Below are positions 1 through 9,522 of a stretch of DNA of 64,000 bases, piece after piece (the first letter of the stretch is position 1; each line of letters begins with the position of its first letter). The position numbers were made by a program, and so were the translations under genes. The notes under the pieces are model-generated. The model was given only the letters and a program-made list of their open reading frames with translations, made no database searches and was not told where the DNA came from. The DNA comes from Macrothele yani (taxonomy: Eukaryota; Arthropoda; Arachnida; Araneae; Macrothelidae): NCBI GenBank assembly GCA_039090855.1, contig CM077023.1, positions 81,257,127 through 81,321,126 of the forward strand, read 5' to 3'.

Positions 1-557
1 TATTTCAAAGGGCAAGATCTTTCGTGGCTACAATAGCACCTGTCCTCAGGCCACCCAACAGCGCCACAGAGCACTCGGAAGCGCCGCAATATATAACCAG
101 TCCCCCAAGGAGACTCACAATGCATTTGTTCAAAACACAGGTGATGCCAATTGAGGAAAACAGCAAAACAGAAAGTAATACAAATAATATAGTTGATTAA
201 TTAAGCAAGGTCCTCTTCTTCAGTAGGTTGATGAGAAGAAGTAATTATTTTCCTCCATTGTCTAGGAACAAAACAGGTAAGTCCAAGCTACAACAGGTAG
301 TACCATAAGAAATATTATACAGACTCTCTGTAAAAAAGACGGTTTGTTTGTTAACAACGGAGGAAAGTACTATTGTATTAGGCCAATCGGGAGAATAACC
401 TCCCTGGCGAACAGCTGTAGTAAATGATGTAGAAATGGAGTCAGTTCGAAGTTCATATTTGTGTTCTGACAATCTAATGTTCAGACTTCTAAGGGTAGAA
501 CCTATGTAGTATTTAATATCATCGTTAGAGGCCGTGGGAAGCAATGGGATACGATAT
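1..557 (-). mobile_element. Penelope-like element, 5'-truncated inverted copy
   Basis: This is the reverse complement of 897-1470 with scattered differences. Read on the minus strand it runs from the truncation junction near 557 to the 3' end, which appears to lie at or beyond the window start. It encodes the end of the GIY-YIG endonuclease domain (about 99 codons, 544 down to 245, with YYIGSTLRSLNIRLSEH visible), followed by the 3' untranslated part. It lies head-to-head with the longer copy on its right. Penelope-like elements are known to carry a truncated partner copy, sometimes inverted, as a pseudo-LTR, so one inserted unit is more likely than two independent insertions. The GIY motif itself is cut off in this copy. 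Confidence 0.75.
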
Positions 558-1260
558 AGCCTTACGTTTTTTAATTAAACATGCGTTTACTCATTCCTCA
601 ACCCGTCAGATTTGTCAAGACGAACTAGCTTTCCTACAGAACTTGGCCATATCATTTGGATATTCCGCCTGCTTCTTTCGGGAACTTCTACAGAAATTTC
701 AAAGACTAAGATTTACGACGTTGTCAACGGAGGTCGTATCTCCTATATACGTTGGTAAAGTTGACTTCATCCCTCCCGTAGTTTCCATATTGCGGAAAGT
801 TTGTCATACATACAATATTAAATTTGGAATTTGCACCAAAAACATTTTTTCAACCATACGTAACGACCGAGATCCAGTCGCAACTTTGAATAAAGCAGGA
901 ATATATCGTATCCCATTGCTTCCCACGGCCTCTAACGATGATATTAAATACTACATAGGTTCTACCCTTAGAAGTCTGAACATTAGATTGTCAGAACACA
1001 AATGTGCACTTCGAACTGACTCCATTTCTACATCATTTACTACAGCTGTTTGCCAGAGAGGTCATTCTCCCGATTGGCCTAATACAATAGTACTTTCCTC
1101 CATTGTTAACAAACAAACCGTCTTTTTTACAGAGAGTCTGTATAATATTTCTTATGGTACTACCTGTTGTAACTTGGACTTACCTGTTTTTGTTCCTAGA
1201 CAATGGAGGAAAATAATTACTTCTTCTCATCAACCTACTGAAGAAGAGGATCTTACTTAA
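558..1260 (+). pseudogene. Penelope-like ORF fragment with GIY-YIG endonuclease
   Basis: The open reading frame is continuous from 544 to 1260 (238 codons), but its first few codons come from the inverted copy, so the apparent ATG at 544 is an artefact of the junction. Residues about 6-115 match the type of region that links the reverse transcriptase thumb to the nuclease in Penelope elements (SPIYVGKVDFIPPVVSILRK, then an NDRDP segment). Residues 119-152 hold the nuclease core: GIY at 119-121, YIG at 137-139, then R143, R148 and the EH at 151-152. GIY-YIG nucleases nick target DNA for target-primed reverse transcription. The linker between GIY and YIG has no cysteines, unlike many Penelope/Poseidon proteins that have a zinc-finger-like cysteine pair there. 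The frame is uninterrupted to its TAA. Confidence 0.7.
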
Positions 1261-1512
1261 TTAATCAACTATATTATTTGTATTACTTTCTGTTTTGCTG
1301 TTTTCCTCAATTGGCATCACCTGTGTTTTGAACAAGTGCATTGTGGGTCTCCTTGGGGGACTGGTTATATATTGCGGCGCTTCCGAGTGCTCTGTGGCAC
1401 TGTTGGGTGGCCTGAGGACTGGTGCTATTGTAGCCCCGAAAGATCTTGCCCTTTTAAATATTTTTTTAAATCATATCTTTTATTGTAAATAAAGTTTTTA
1501 TTGTACAATTAG
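558..1512 (+). mobile_element. Penelope-like element, 3' portion
   Basis: This 5'-truncated Penelope-like retroelement contains the region after the reverse transcriptase core, the GIY-YIG endonuclease, a stop codon at 1258-1260 and about 250 bp of 3' untranslated sequence. An AATAAA-type polyadenylation signal lies near 1487-1493. The catalytic fingers and palm of the reverse transcriptase are absent, so this copy cannot move by itself. The sequence from 897 to about 1470 is repeated in inverted orientation at 1-557. I put the junction between the two copies at 557/558 because the inverted match ends there. Confidence 0.75.
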
Positions 1513-2350
1513 GGATGGTGGTTTGATGACATCGTACGGAGACAGCACGCCATTAATTTATCATGTTCCATACGTACGAATTTTTTTAACAAGTATTATT
1601 ACTTAAGTTATTCTAAAAGAAACAATCATAAATGAGATAATGTCTGCGCCACTTTTTTTATACACTTTTAAATGAATTTGGATTATTTCTGACTGCGTTA
1701 CAGATTAAGTGCTCTTGGAAAAAGTAGGGAAAATAAGTTTTTTCGGGATGAACCATTATTTTGGCTACGCACTTATATGACAAATAAATGGCAAAATGTA
1801 AACAAAAGATGGCTATTGAAAACAAATTGGATTAGATTAAGATTTTCCTAGAGAACTATATAGGAATATTTTTTGCTTATAATTTGTACAAATGATGTGT
1901 GTGTGTTATGTATTTAAACTAAAAATGCATAATATTGCCAAATTGTACTGGATTAAATTACAACTTAGAAGACAAAAGATATTTCATTCGTGCAAATAAC
2001 AGAGATTTAGTTAGTCAACCACTTATCAGGTTAGCTTCTCGCACAGAGAGCCTGGGTTGGTGTTCCGCCTGTCGTTTTGCCGTTGGGTTTGTGCTTCGTT
2101 TCAGTTTTTTCTTCTCTTCTCCATCCTCCTCTCGATCCAGTGTTCCTAAATTAGAGACAGTCGATACCCTGACCGTAGGTGCCGTTAGAGAACGGGAAAC
2201 TACAGAATAAATAAATGAATGAAACTTTACTTCAGATGTACTGATTTATAAAAAAATAATGCTATTTCAAAAACAAAGGTATATTAATAATTTATATCAA
2301 GAGAAGGAAATTGATAAGTTCAAATGAAATCATTTTTCCGTCCGTAAAAT
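1513..2350. other. AT-rich gap, no gene recognised
   Basis: There is no recognisable gene. A 91-codon frame at 1935-2210 (+) has no family resemblance. The stretch near 2140-2200 (cctaaattagagacagtcga) resembles the body of the SINE family found elsewhere in the window, so a decayed SINE may lie at about 2040-2215. I am not sure of this. Confidence 0.35.
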
Positions 2351-2351
2351 A

Positions 2352-3768
2352 CACTGGAGTCCAAAAGTTAAGCATAATAAAAACAAAGCACTGAATTACA
2401 AAAAAGAAAAGACACAATGAAAAATAGGCTGTTTGCTATACATAGGTGTCCTAGTGAGAAACTAAATGCGCAGTACAAATCACATAAAAAAAAAAAATGA
2501 ACCAGGAAAACGTACCAACAGTTCAAAATGGTGAAAACAGCAGGAATTTTCCGAAGGTGTGTCTGATTCAGTAAATCCCACTCCTAGACAAGAGGAAGTC
2601 GGAGTTCTTCGAAAGTTCTGACAAGAGAATGACGACATGCAATGCATTTCTCCAATGCATCCCACACATGCCCTATTGGGTTGAGGTCTTGGGAATGAAC
2701 TGGCCATGTCATACGATGGATATCTTCACTTTCCAGACAATCATCGACATTAACAGCTGTATGAGATCTCGCGTTATCGTTCATGAAAAAGAAATCTGGG
2801 CCAACAGCACCTTGAAAAAGCCTCATGTAGGGATCAACGATTTCGTCTCCATGTCTGTAGCCTGTGAAAGTTCTGCCAGGAGCTGTGTGCACCCGTTGGA
2901 CATGATACCACCCCAAACAAGTAAACTACAACCTCTGTAGTGATGCATTTCTTGGATGTTTGTGGTGGGAAAACGGGTTCCTAGTTCTCTCGCGATGAGA
3001 ACACGGCGGTTGTCACTTTCGAGACTGATCTTGGATTTGTCGAAGAGGACACTGACCCACTGACTTTCGTCTCAATCTTAGTGTTGTTTGCACCACAGTA
3101 CCCTGGCATTTCTTTTTGACGGAATGAGTGGGATGAAAACCGCAGGTCTTCTTGCGTATAGTCCTTGTTCGCTGAGCCATCTGCATACTGTTTGCCTTAA
3201 AACAGCTGGTGCGCCAGCCGCAGACAGCTCTAAAGCAAGCGCTCTCGTTGACATCGACGTGTTACGTCTCGCTGTTAGTGCCACGTACCTATCATCCTGA
3301 GCCCTTGTAAACCGTGTACGACCTGCAACAGGTTGACGATTAGCATCTCCGGTGTTCTGGTACCTTCTCTAAAGTCTAGATACAATGGATTGATTCATGC
3401 CAGTGGCTCTGGCAACATTACTCTTCGTCTGGCAGAATTCCAACATTTCGATAATCCAACCACATGTAAACATATCCATTTGCCGTCTTTCTGACATGCT
3501 GTTTTATTGAAAAATAAATTCTACTGCTAGCTGGGAGCGATGATGACAAGAAATGTCCCTTTTCGCACTTTTGCAGCTCTTTCTTAACTCCACAAATGTG
3601 CTGCTCCGCCTTTTATGCCAATTATATCGTTCGTCACATGGTATTGCGTCACGTTTTCCACACTTGCATATTCCTACGTCCCCTGTACTTTGTTTTGTTA
3701 CCCTTCTTTCCCTTTTTGTTTGTTCTAAAATGTTTTTTTTAACTATGCTGAACTTTTGGACACCAGTG
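2352..3768 (-). mobile_element. Tc1-like element A
   Basis: The terminal inverted repeats start CACTGGWGTCCAAAAGTT at both ends (left from 2352, right ending at 3768) and are flanked by TA at 2350-2351 and 3769-3770, the expected Tc1/mariner duplication. The element is 1417 bp, within the usual 1.2-1.7 kb Tc1 range. The transposase is on the minus strand and is broken. Confidence 0.85.
2584..3497 (-). pseudogene. Tc1-like transposase, inactivated (element A)
   Basis: The gene begins at ATG 3497 (MSERRQMDMF) with a helix-turn-helix region. There is an in-frame stop soon after (near 3370) and two more just downstream of the WCKQH segment near 3075. The second paired-type DNA-binding half is at about 3284-3078 (ALTARRNTSMSTRALALEL). 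The first catalytic motif is altered (VLFDKSK instead of the usual SDES form). The second aspartate is present (FFMNDNARSHTA). The final catalytic glutamate is lost: DLNPIGHVWD has glycine (codon at 2671-2673) where the DD34E family has E. This copy is certainly non-functional. Confidence 0.85.
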
Positions 3769-3842
3769 TACGTTGCTAAAAGCAGAAGACTTCAAGAAAC
3801 TTTGGCAAAGACAGAACTTGCCTATCTTTGCGTAAGTCTTTA

Positions 3843-3890
3843 TCTGCAAATGACAAATCATCATAGTCTTGGGGATTTGTCATTTGCAGA
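3843..3890. repeat. 17-bp perfect hairpin
   Basis: tctgcaaatgacaaatc at 3843-3859 is repeated exactly as its reverse complement at 3874-3890, with a 14-nt loop. It lies just outside Tc1 A and is not part of that element's terminal repeat. Confidence 0.8.
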
Positions 3891-4047
3891 AAAGCGATTG
3901 TTGTCACATTATGGTATATTGCTGTACTTACAGGTGATCAGTTACAAGATTTCATCGACTTGACTGTTGAACATGTAGGTAAGTAATCAGTCATGAAAAA
4001 AGAAGACAAAACTTATGAACTAACGAAAAGCTAGCTACAATGTAATG

Positions 4048-4523
4048 CATCATCATCAACAATCCTCAATCCATAGCAGGAAGATGAAGACCTTCCGAAG
4101 TATCCTCCACCACTCACTGTCTTGAGCAATTCTCTTCCATATCACTCCGGCATGCTTTCGAATTTCACCCACTTATCTCCCAAGTCGTCTTCTTCTGGGT
4201 CTTTTCACTGTCCTTTGATGTCTAGTCTAGTATTTCAGTTGTCCAACGGTGGTCAATTCCTCTAGCAATATATCCAGCCCATTATTACTTGAGGGTTTTT
4301 AATTTGATCATGATGTCATCCACATTTGTCATTTTCCTGATCCATGAGTGCGAGTCCTATCCTTTCTGTTTATACCGAGCATGCACCACTGCTTGATTCT
4401 TTCTGTTGTTCACAACCTTTTTCTTTTTTTTTTTTTTTTCAGTTAAAATCCATGCCTGTAATCCACGAGTAACAACGGGAATGATGCACAATTAAGCTCT
4501 TTTTTCATTTAAGACATAATAGT
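4048..4523 (-). pseudogene. LINE 3' fragment A (reverse transcriptase C-terminus)
   Basis: This is a diverged copy of the sequence at 4530-5070 and 7490-7975 in the same orientation. Read on the minus strand, this family encodes the end of a non-LTR retrotransposon polyprotein, as described for fragment B. The copy has stops and frameshifts and an oligo-T tract at 4426-4440. It sits head-to-tail with fragment B, so the pair is either a tandem duplication or two insertions. Confidence 0.6.
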
Positions 4524-4529
4524 AAACTA

Positions 4530-5066
4530 TGTTATCATCATCATTATCATTGTCAACCATTATCAATTCACTGCTGGATGAAAGTCTCCCCAAGTTTCTT
4601 CCACAGCGGTCTATCTTGCGCCAGTCTCCTCCATGTCATTCCCGCATGCTTTCGAATTTTATCCACACATCTTCTATGTGGTCTTCTTCTTGGTCTTTTC
4701 CTATCTCTTGGAGTCCAGTCTAGAATTTCCGTTGTCCGTCCGTGGTCCGTTCTTCTGGCAACATGTCCAGCCAGCCCATTGCCATTTCAGGAATTTTATT
4801 CTGATCATGATGTCTTCCATTTTTGTCATTTTCCTTATCCATGCATGAGTTCCTCTTCTTAGCTCTCCTGGTTACACCAAGCATGTATTTCTCCATGCTT
4901 TTTCAGTTGTCTGCAGTCTTTGTATGTCTTTTTTAGTTAAAGTCAACGTCTTTGCTTAGTACGTAAGCACTGGAAGGATGCATTGATTAAACACTTTTCT
5001 TTTAAGACATAATGGCACATTGCTCTTAAAAATTGTACTGTTTTTTCTAAAATCTCTCCAATCAAG

Positions 5067-5070
<4 letters not shown>
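4530..5070 (-). pseudogene. LINE 3' fragment B (reverse transcriptase C-terminus)
   Basis: The minus-strand translation of about 4800-4580 contains KWQWAGHVARRTDHG, then ILDWTPRDRKRPRRRPHRRC, then a WRRLAQDR segment. This is the conserved tail of many invertebrate LINE endonuclease/reverse transcriptase proteins (a W-GHV-R motif followed by a basic GRP-like stretch). Part of the frame is open but there is no complete ORF. The clade cannot be fixed from so short a piece. Tc1 element B has inserted at the low-numbered end of this fragment: at 5055-5071 the fragment matches LINE copy C (7915-7930) up to the TA, and a short LINE-like stretch appears again after 6370. Confidence 0.65.

Positions 5071-5126
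<56 letters not shown>
5071..5126. repeat. (CA)28 microsatellite in the Tc1 B terminus
   Basis: A 56-bp uninterrupted AC/CA tract. It lies between the LINE sequence ending in TTTTA and the Tc1 terminal repeat that continues CTATATTG. Other copies of this Tc1 begin CAGTATATTG directly after TA, so the tract appears to be an expansion of the first bases of the transposon end. Confidence 0.9.
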
Positions 5127-5128
<2 letters not shown>

Positions 5129-6368
5129 TATTGCCAAAGTCACCGGACACCTAGAAGAGAAACACAACATAGCATTTATTGACACACATCAGTACGACGG
5201 TGTCGGTCCACCTTTGGCCTTAATGCATGCACTGACCCTTCCAGACATGCTTTCGACAAGGTTTTGGAACACAGCGATAGGTATGCGCTTCCATTCATTA
5301 CAAAGTGCTGTCGCTAGCTGTTGCTTGGTAGTACGCCTTGGTTTCAAACTTCTTATGCGGCGCTCAAATTCATCCCATAGGTGCTCTATGGGATTAAGAT
5401 CAGGGCTCTGTGATGGCCAGTCCACACACTATACGGAATTATCGTCAAACCACGCCGTAACAGCCTTGCTTTATGGCTTGGTGCATTATCCTGCTGGTAC
5501 CAACAAGGCTCGGTTCCATAGTATTGCCACAGAGTTGGTAGGGCATAATTGTCCAGAATATCGAGGTAGACTCGCTGGTTAACAGGTTTGTCCACGATAA
5601 CCAATGGGCCGGGACCATACCACGAAAACCACCTCCACACGAGTACATTGCCAGCTCCAGACTTGACTGTAGGAACACTACACTGTGGTAAATAGCGTTC
5701 CCCAGGCTGCCGCTATACCCACACTCAGTCAGCAGGCAGACTGATGGATCGTGTATCTGCATTCATCAGTCCAGAGGACCCGTTTCCATCGATCTACGGT
5801 CCACGATAAATGTTCTTTACACCATGCTAAACGACGAGTAGGATTCAGAGTGGAGATGAAAAGCTTATGAGCAGCCGCACGACCACGGTAACCCATGGAA
5901 TGAAGTTATCTGCGAATGGTACGTGTACATACCGAGGTTCAACATTTTTACTCAACTGTACACTGAGGTCTTGTGCAGTACTCCGTCGATTAGCTGTAAC
6001 GACTCTGCTGAGGCTTCGACGTCCTCTATCACTGATTTTCTTTGGTCTGCCGGTTCGTTTTGCTGCTTCAGGCACGCCATGTGTCTTCCACTTATTCAGT
6101 ACATCCAAAACAGTTGACTTGGGTATGCTTAAACGCCTATCGGTTTCCCTTATGGACAACCCACTAATATAACACCCAACAATCTTTCCTTTCTCGAAGT
6201 CAGTTCTCTCCCGCCGCGACATTTTCACTCAAACTCACAGTGCGATATGATCGCGGTCAGCTGCAGGCTTGTTTTTATACCGTTTGCAGCAGTACCTTGC
6301 ATCTTCACAACTCAGCGGATCCATTCATTCGCTCTTGAAAGGGTGTCCGGTGACTTATCACTATGGTG
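5072..6368 (-). mobile_element. Tc1-like element B
   Basis: The ends share the inner terminal repeat GTCACCGGACACC (left near 5140-5152, right near 6340-6353), and the right end is followed by TA at 6369-6370. A second copy of the same family begins at 63853. The left TA is 5070-5071, immediately before the CA tract. Without the microsatellite the element is about 1.24 kb. Confidence 0.85.
5189..6228 (-). pseudogene. Tc1-like transposase, frameshifted (element B)
   Basis: The N-terminal part is open from ATG 6228 to about 5930: MKMSRRERTDFEKGKIVGCY, a paired-type helix-turn-helix (SIRETDRRLSIPKSTVLDVL) and a TGRPKK basic motif. The remaining parts lie in different frames. WTDECRY near 5760 contains the first catalytic aspartate, WYQQDNAPSHKAR near 5490 the second, and DLNPIEHLWDEFERRI near 5390 the glutamate. 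The protein ends in a normal C-terminus (VESMSGRVSACIKAKGG) at 5189. All three DDE residues survive but frameshifts and a stop after the first motif separate them. Confidence 0.85.
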
Positions 6369-6370
6369 TA

Positions 6371-6596
6371 TATACAAAATTAATTATTTTCATAAGACCC
6401 TGTCAGATTTTCTTCATAATTTTGGTTTTGTGTTTTTGGTTTAGTCTGAGTTGGTCATTGCCATGAGGGTTCCTAAAGCTGTAAAAAAAATATTTTTTTT
6501 CGTTTTTTTTTTTTAACTTTTTTTCATAATTTAGGTTTGCTGAATTCTCTTAGTTTTTTACTTTTTATTACTGGGTTTTAAAGTTTTTTGTTTGTT
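6371..6596. other. T-rich gap
   Basis: Strongly T-rich sequence with runs of 8-10 T near 6480-6530. The first bases resemble the continuation of the LINE fragment interrupted by Tc1 B. Otherwise I see nothing. Confidence 0.5.
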
Positions 6597-6796
6597 TGGG
6601 GTCTGAACGACCACCGTGAGTAACTCGATGGGCTATAAGTAGTCTTCCGTCCTAAATTTAGGGACACTGCTTCCATGGAAGGGAGAGAGCCAGTGCCGTA
6701 AGACAAACACACCATTCATGTCTCGCTCGGGATTCGAACCTATGTCAGACGAATGGTCAGAAGCCAGCACTTAAACAACTGCGTCACGGGGCGGAT
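6597..6796 (-). mobile_element. tRNA-derived SINE, copy 1
   Basis: On the minus strand the copy starts with a tRNA-like head. The A-box-like part is near 6775-6795 (gtgacgcagttgtttaagtg) and the B box is ggttcgaatcc near 6735. The body carries the conserved core ccctaaatttagggac, and the 3' end reads cacggtggtcgtt in most copies. At least twelve copies of this family are in the window on both strands, so Pol III-transcribed SINE is the natural reading. Confidence 0.8.
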
Positions 6797-7429
6797 TATG
6801 AAGTTACGGAAGCACTTCGAGATAAGCTATTTAAATTTCCTTAAAATCTCACTGTTCAAAAATGTTTTCCCTTAATTAAATTAGAACTTCTCATAAGCAG
6901 AAATTCGTTTTTCTGGTCTGTGACACAATACAGGAGGCATTGCGTATTCTTCTGCCTTTGAAAAAAATATTCCATTTCAAAATTTCTGAGGTATTTATCA
7001 GTACTGTTATTTTTTTCTCTCTCTATTCTGTTTGATCTTCTAAGTCTAATTTTTTTAAGCATAAATAATAGTAAGCTTCACTGCTTTATTGGTTTTGAAA
7101 TTGTTCTTTGTTCTGCCTCCTCCTTGCACTTGGAACTCCAGTTTTGAAAACCCACTTCATCCTATCCATTCTCAGTACCTTTTTCTATAAAATTTCTCTT
7201 CATTTCTGAAAGTTTTCGTACTGAAATTTCCTCATTTGCACCATTCATTTCGCGGCAAGGTTTTTCGATTCAATGGTCCATCTTAACTTTGATTAAGTTC
7301 GTAACACTGAAACAAGTATATCAAGTATTTATGGGTTCTATAAATATTTGATAGAAATTTATTGCACTGACATTTAGATGTACTAAATAAATTTGCTCTC
7401 TAAGACTGTGCTGTGACCTCCAATCGTTC
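6797..7429. other. AT-rich gap, no gene recognised
   Basis: AT-rich with a 68-codon frame on the minus strand at 6856-7062 that matches nothing I know. No repeats stand out. Confidence 0.4.
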
Positions 7430-7488
7430 CTTAATGATGATGATCACAAAGTGCACTCTGGAAGTCCTTTGTGATCATCATCATTAAG
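7430..7488. repeat. 22-bp perfect hairpin
   Basis: cttaatgatgatgatcacaa plus AG (7430-7451) is matched exactly by its reverse complement at 7467-7488 around a 15-nt loop. It sits at the edge of LINE fragment C, whose relatives have a CATCATCAT-rich end here. One arm may therefore be a back-copied LINE tail. Confidence 0.85.
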
Positions 7489-7975
7489 CATTATCCATTA
7501 ATTGCATGATGTAGGTCATCCCAAGATTTTACTATACCTTTCTGTCATGAGCCAGTGTTCTTGCTTTGGTATCCAGGCTAGTATTTTAATTGTCCAACTA
7601 TGGTCAGTCTTTCTATCCGTATGTGCAGCCCATTTTCACTTGAGGATCTTTACTTTGATCATGATGTCATCCACTCTTGTCACTTTCTTGATCTATGAGT
7701 TACCCTTCTTATCTTTCCTGGTTACACCAAGCATGCACCTCTCCATGCTGCTTTCTGTTGTCTGAAGCCTCTTTAGGTTTTTCTTAGTTAAGTTCCATAT
7801 ACCTGATCCATAAGTAAGTAAAAACTGTCAGGACGTATTGATTGAGCACTTTTCTTTTAAGACACAATGAAAAATTGCTTTTGAAAATTGTGATGTTTCC
7901 TCCAAATGCTCTCCAACTGAGTTTTATACGCCTATTAATTTCTTCTTAAATGTGGAGCTTTCTGATCTGTACTTC
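7489..7975 (-). pseudogene. LINE 3' fragment C
   Basis: Same family and orientation as fragments A and B. Shared landmarks are the gatcatgatgtcatccac-like stretch near 7655-7675, the ccatgctgctttctgttgtc stretch near 7750, and cttttcttttaagacacaat near 7850. It is more decayed than B, with no long frame on the coding strand. Confidence 0.6.
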
Positions 7976-8640
7976 AATATATGTTGGGCGATTCCTGTAG
8001 ATGCATGCAATCTAACGCCTATGACGAGCAAGATATCTTAACTATGGTATTAAATTTAGCTCAGCACTGACGCAAAGCTCTGTAGTTATATTTCACCATG
8101 GTGCCCCTGTTGTTCAACACACTAAATCTAGCGTTGCACAATCTTATGCCTCCTGGCAAAAGAGTTTTCATCGAACAGCAGGTACCTTCTTCCAATGATT
8201 TCAATATTAAAGTGAAACTTTCGCTCGGAAAAAACTTCACTACTTAACCGAAAGCAACTGTAGGCTCCCGTTTTGTCACAGACGGTAAACTGAAAGAGGC
8301 ATGTGGCAAACCAACTGGAAGATATCTTTTTGTCTGAAGGCGTACAAAAAGCATTTGTGAGGCTGTGTTAAGTACTTTAAAGAAAGCTTGGCAAAACTTT
8401 GTTGATAAATGGTACTCAAAATCTCTGTATTGCTTATGGTGTAATTCTAGTGTCACATTGATCGCAAAGGATTGAAGATATCTACAAGGAGCAATCTGAT
8501 GGCAGCGTTGAGTGATTTCCACAAATTTAGGGAAAGGTGGTTGATCATAACAAAAGCTTTCAAACCTATAAGGGGAGTAGTTCTTACCAAATTTAACGAC
8601 ACTAGCTCAAAGTTGGTACAAAGGTAGCGCCGTAGGACGA
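7976..8640. other. Unassigned stretch with short frames
   Basis: No gene recognised. Overlapping minus-strand frames at 8244-8522 (92 codons) and 8453-8644 (63 codons) have balanced amino-acid composition, and the plus strand also has partial frames broken by stops. It could be a decayed coding sequence from an unidentified element. Confidence 0.3.
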
Positions 8641-9015
8641 GCACATTGCCTATAGCCAGACAATTAGCCTGAGATAGAGATCTCCAATGGCCTGCCCTTT
8701 CCTGGCCCGTAGCCCTAGGTGCCGGACTGGATTTTTCTTTTTCATCAGTTAAGTGAAAAAATCCTGGCTTCGGCCTGGCCTGGTCTGTACTGTGTAAGGT
8801 TTAGCATTCTTACGAAACGAAGATTGACTTGTTAAATAACCAGATCGCGAAGATCACTGAGCGAAACAAGAAACCCCATCCGCTACCGGATGCACTGATT
8901 AATTACAGCTGGAATCGACAAACAGGGCTGTAAGATGAGAGTCTGAAATGGGATGGTATATATATCCTTACAGGTTGTGGTAAAACTCCGTTTTCACTTC
9001 GTTGGCTTTAGCGAC
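8640..9015. repeat. GC-rich palindromic repeat family, copy 1
   Basis: A GC-rich patch (ggcccgtagccctaggtgcc, then tcggcctggcctgg) flanks a central tttttcatcagttaagtgaa. The same centre and flanks occur at 60120-60300, followed in both by gctgtaagatgaga. A shorter relative lies at 48590-48680. This is probably a family of small non-autonomous inverted-repeat elements. I could not fix its ends. Confidence 0.5.
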
Positions 9016-9520
9016 TAAAACGTGTGACTTTTTGTGTTCTTCGGAAAATGTTTACATGAACACAACTTCTAGAAATCAAAACGAGCACCTGGCGTGATTC
9101 CTTGTTACAACGGAGATTAGAAAGTTCGAAGTATTTGTTTACATATTTGGGATCGAGGCTACGTTGTTTATACTAAGCTTGGAAGAGGAAACGCCTTTAT
9201 GTTTGTAACAGAAGTATGTAGTCAGGTCTAAACCGCATCGGTGGAAGGATATCCTACGAGAAATGGCACATCTCTCTGCGTTACATTCCCTTTACTAATA
9301 AGCTAGTTCAGTTCAGTAGAGCAGCTTTGTTTCTCTAGAGCAAGCTACCTCCAAGCTTTTCTAAATCATGGACTACATGACAAATGGGCAAGGACTCGCT
9401 GGGCACATGAAAAAGAAGACGAAAAATACATGTTTAATATGAATATCGATTATTTCAGACGGGTTTTTAATTCTAAAGCGTAACTTTTGGAAAAAGAAAC
9501 AGTGTAGTTAACATGATATC
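9016..9520. other. Gap without recognised features
   Basis: No repeat or coding signal that I can name. Confidence 0.4.
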
Positions 9521-9522
9521 TA

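Noticed and set aside
544..1260. A complete 238-codon gene starting at ATG 544
   Set aside because: The first codons are from the inverted partner copy of the Penelope element, so the start is created by the junction.
5071..5126. CRISPR-like or other prokaryotic repeats
   Set aside because: All tandem repeats here are ordinary micro- or minisatellites. Nothing has the repeat-spacer pattern of CRISPR, and the genome is eukaryotic.
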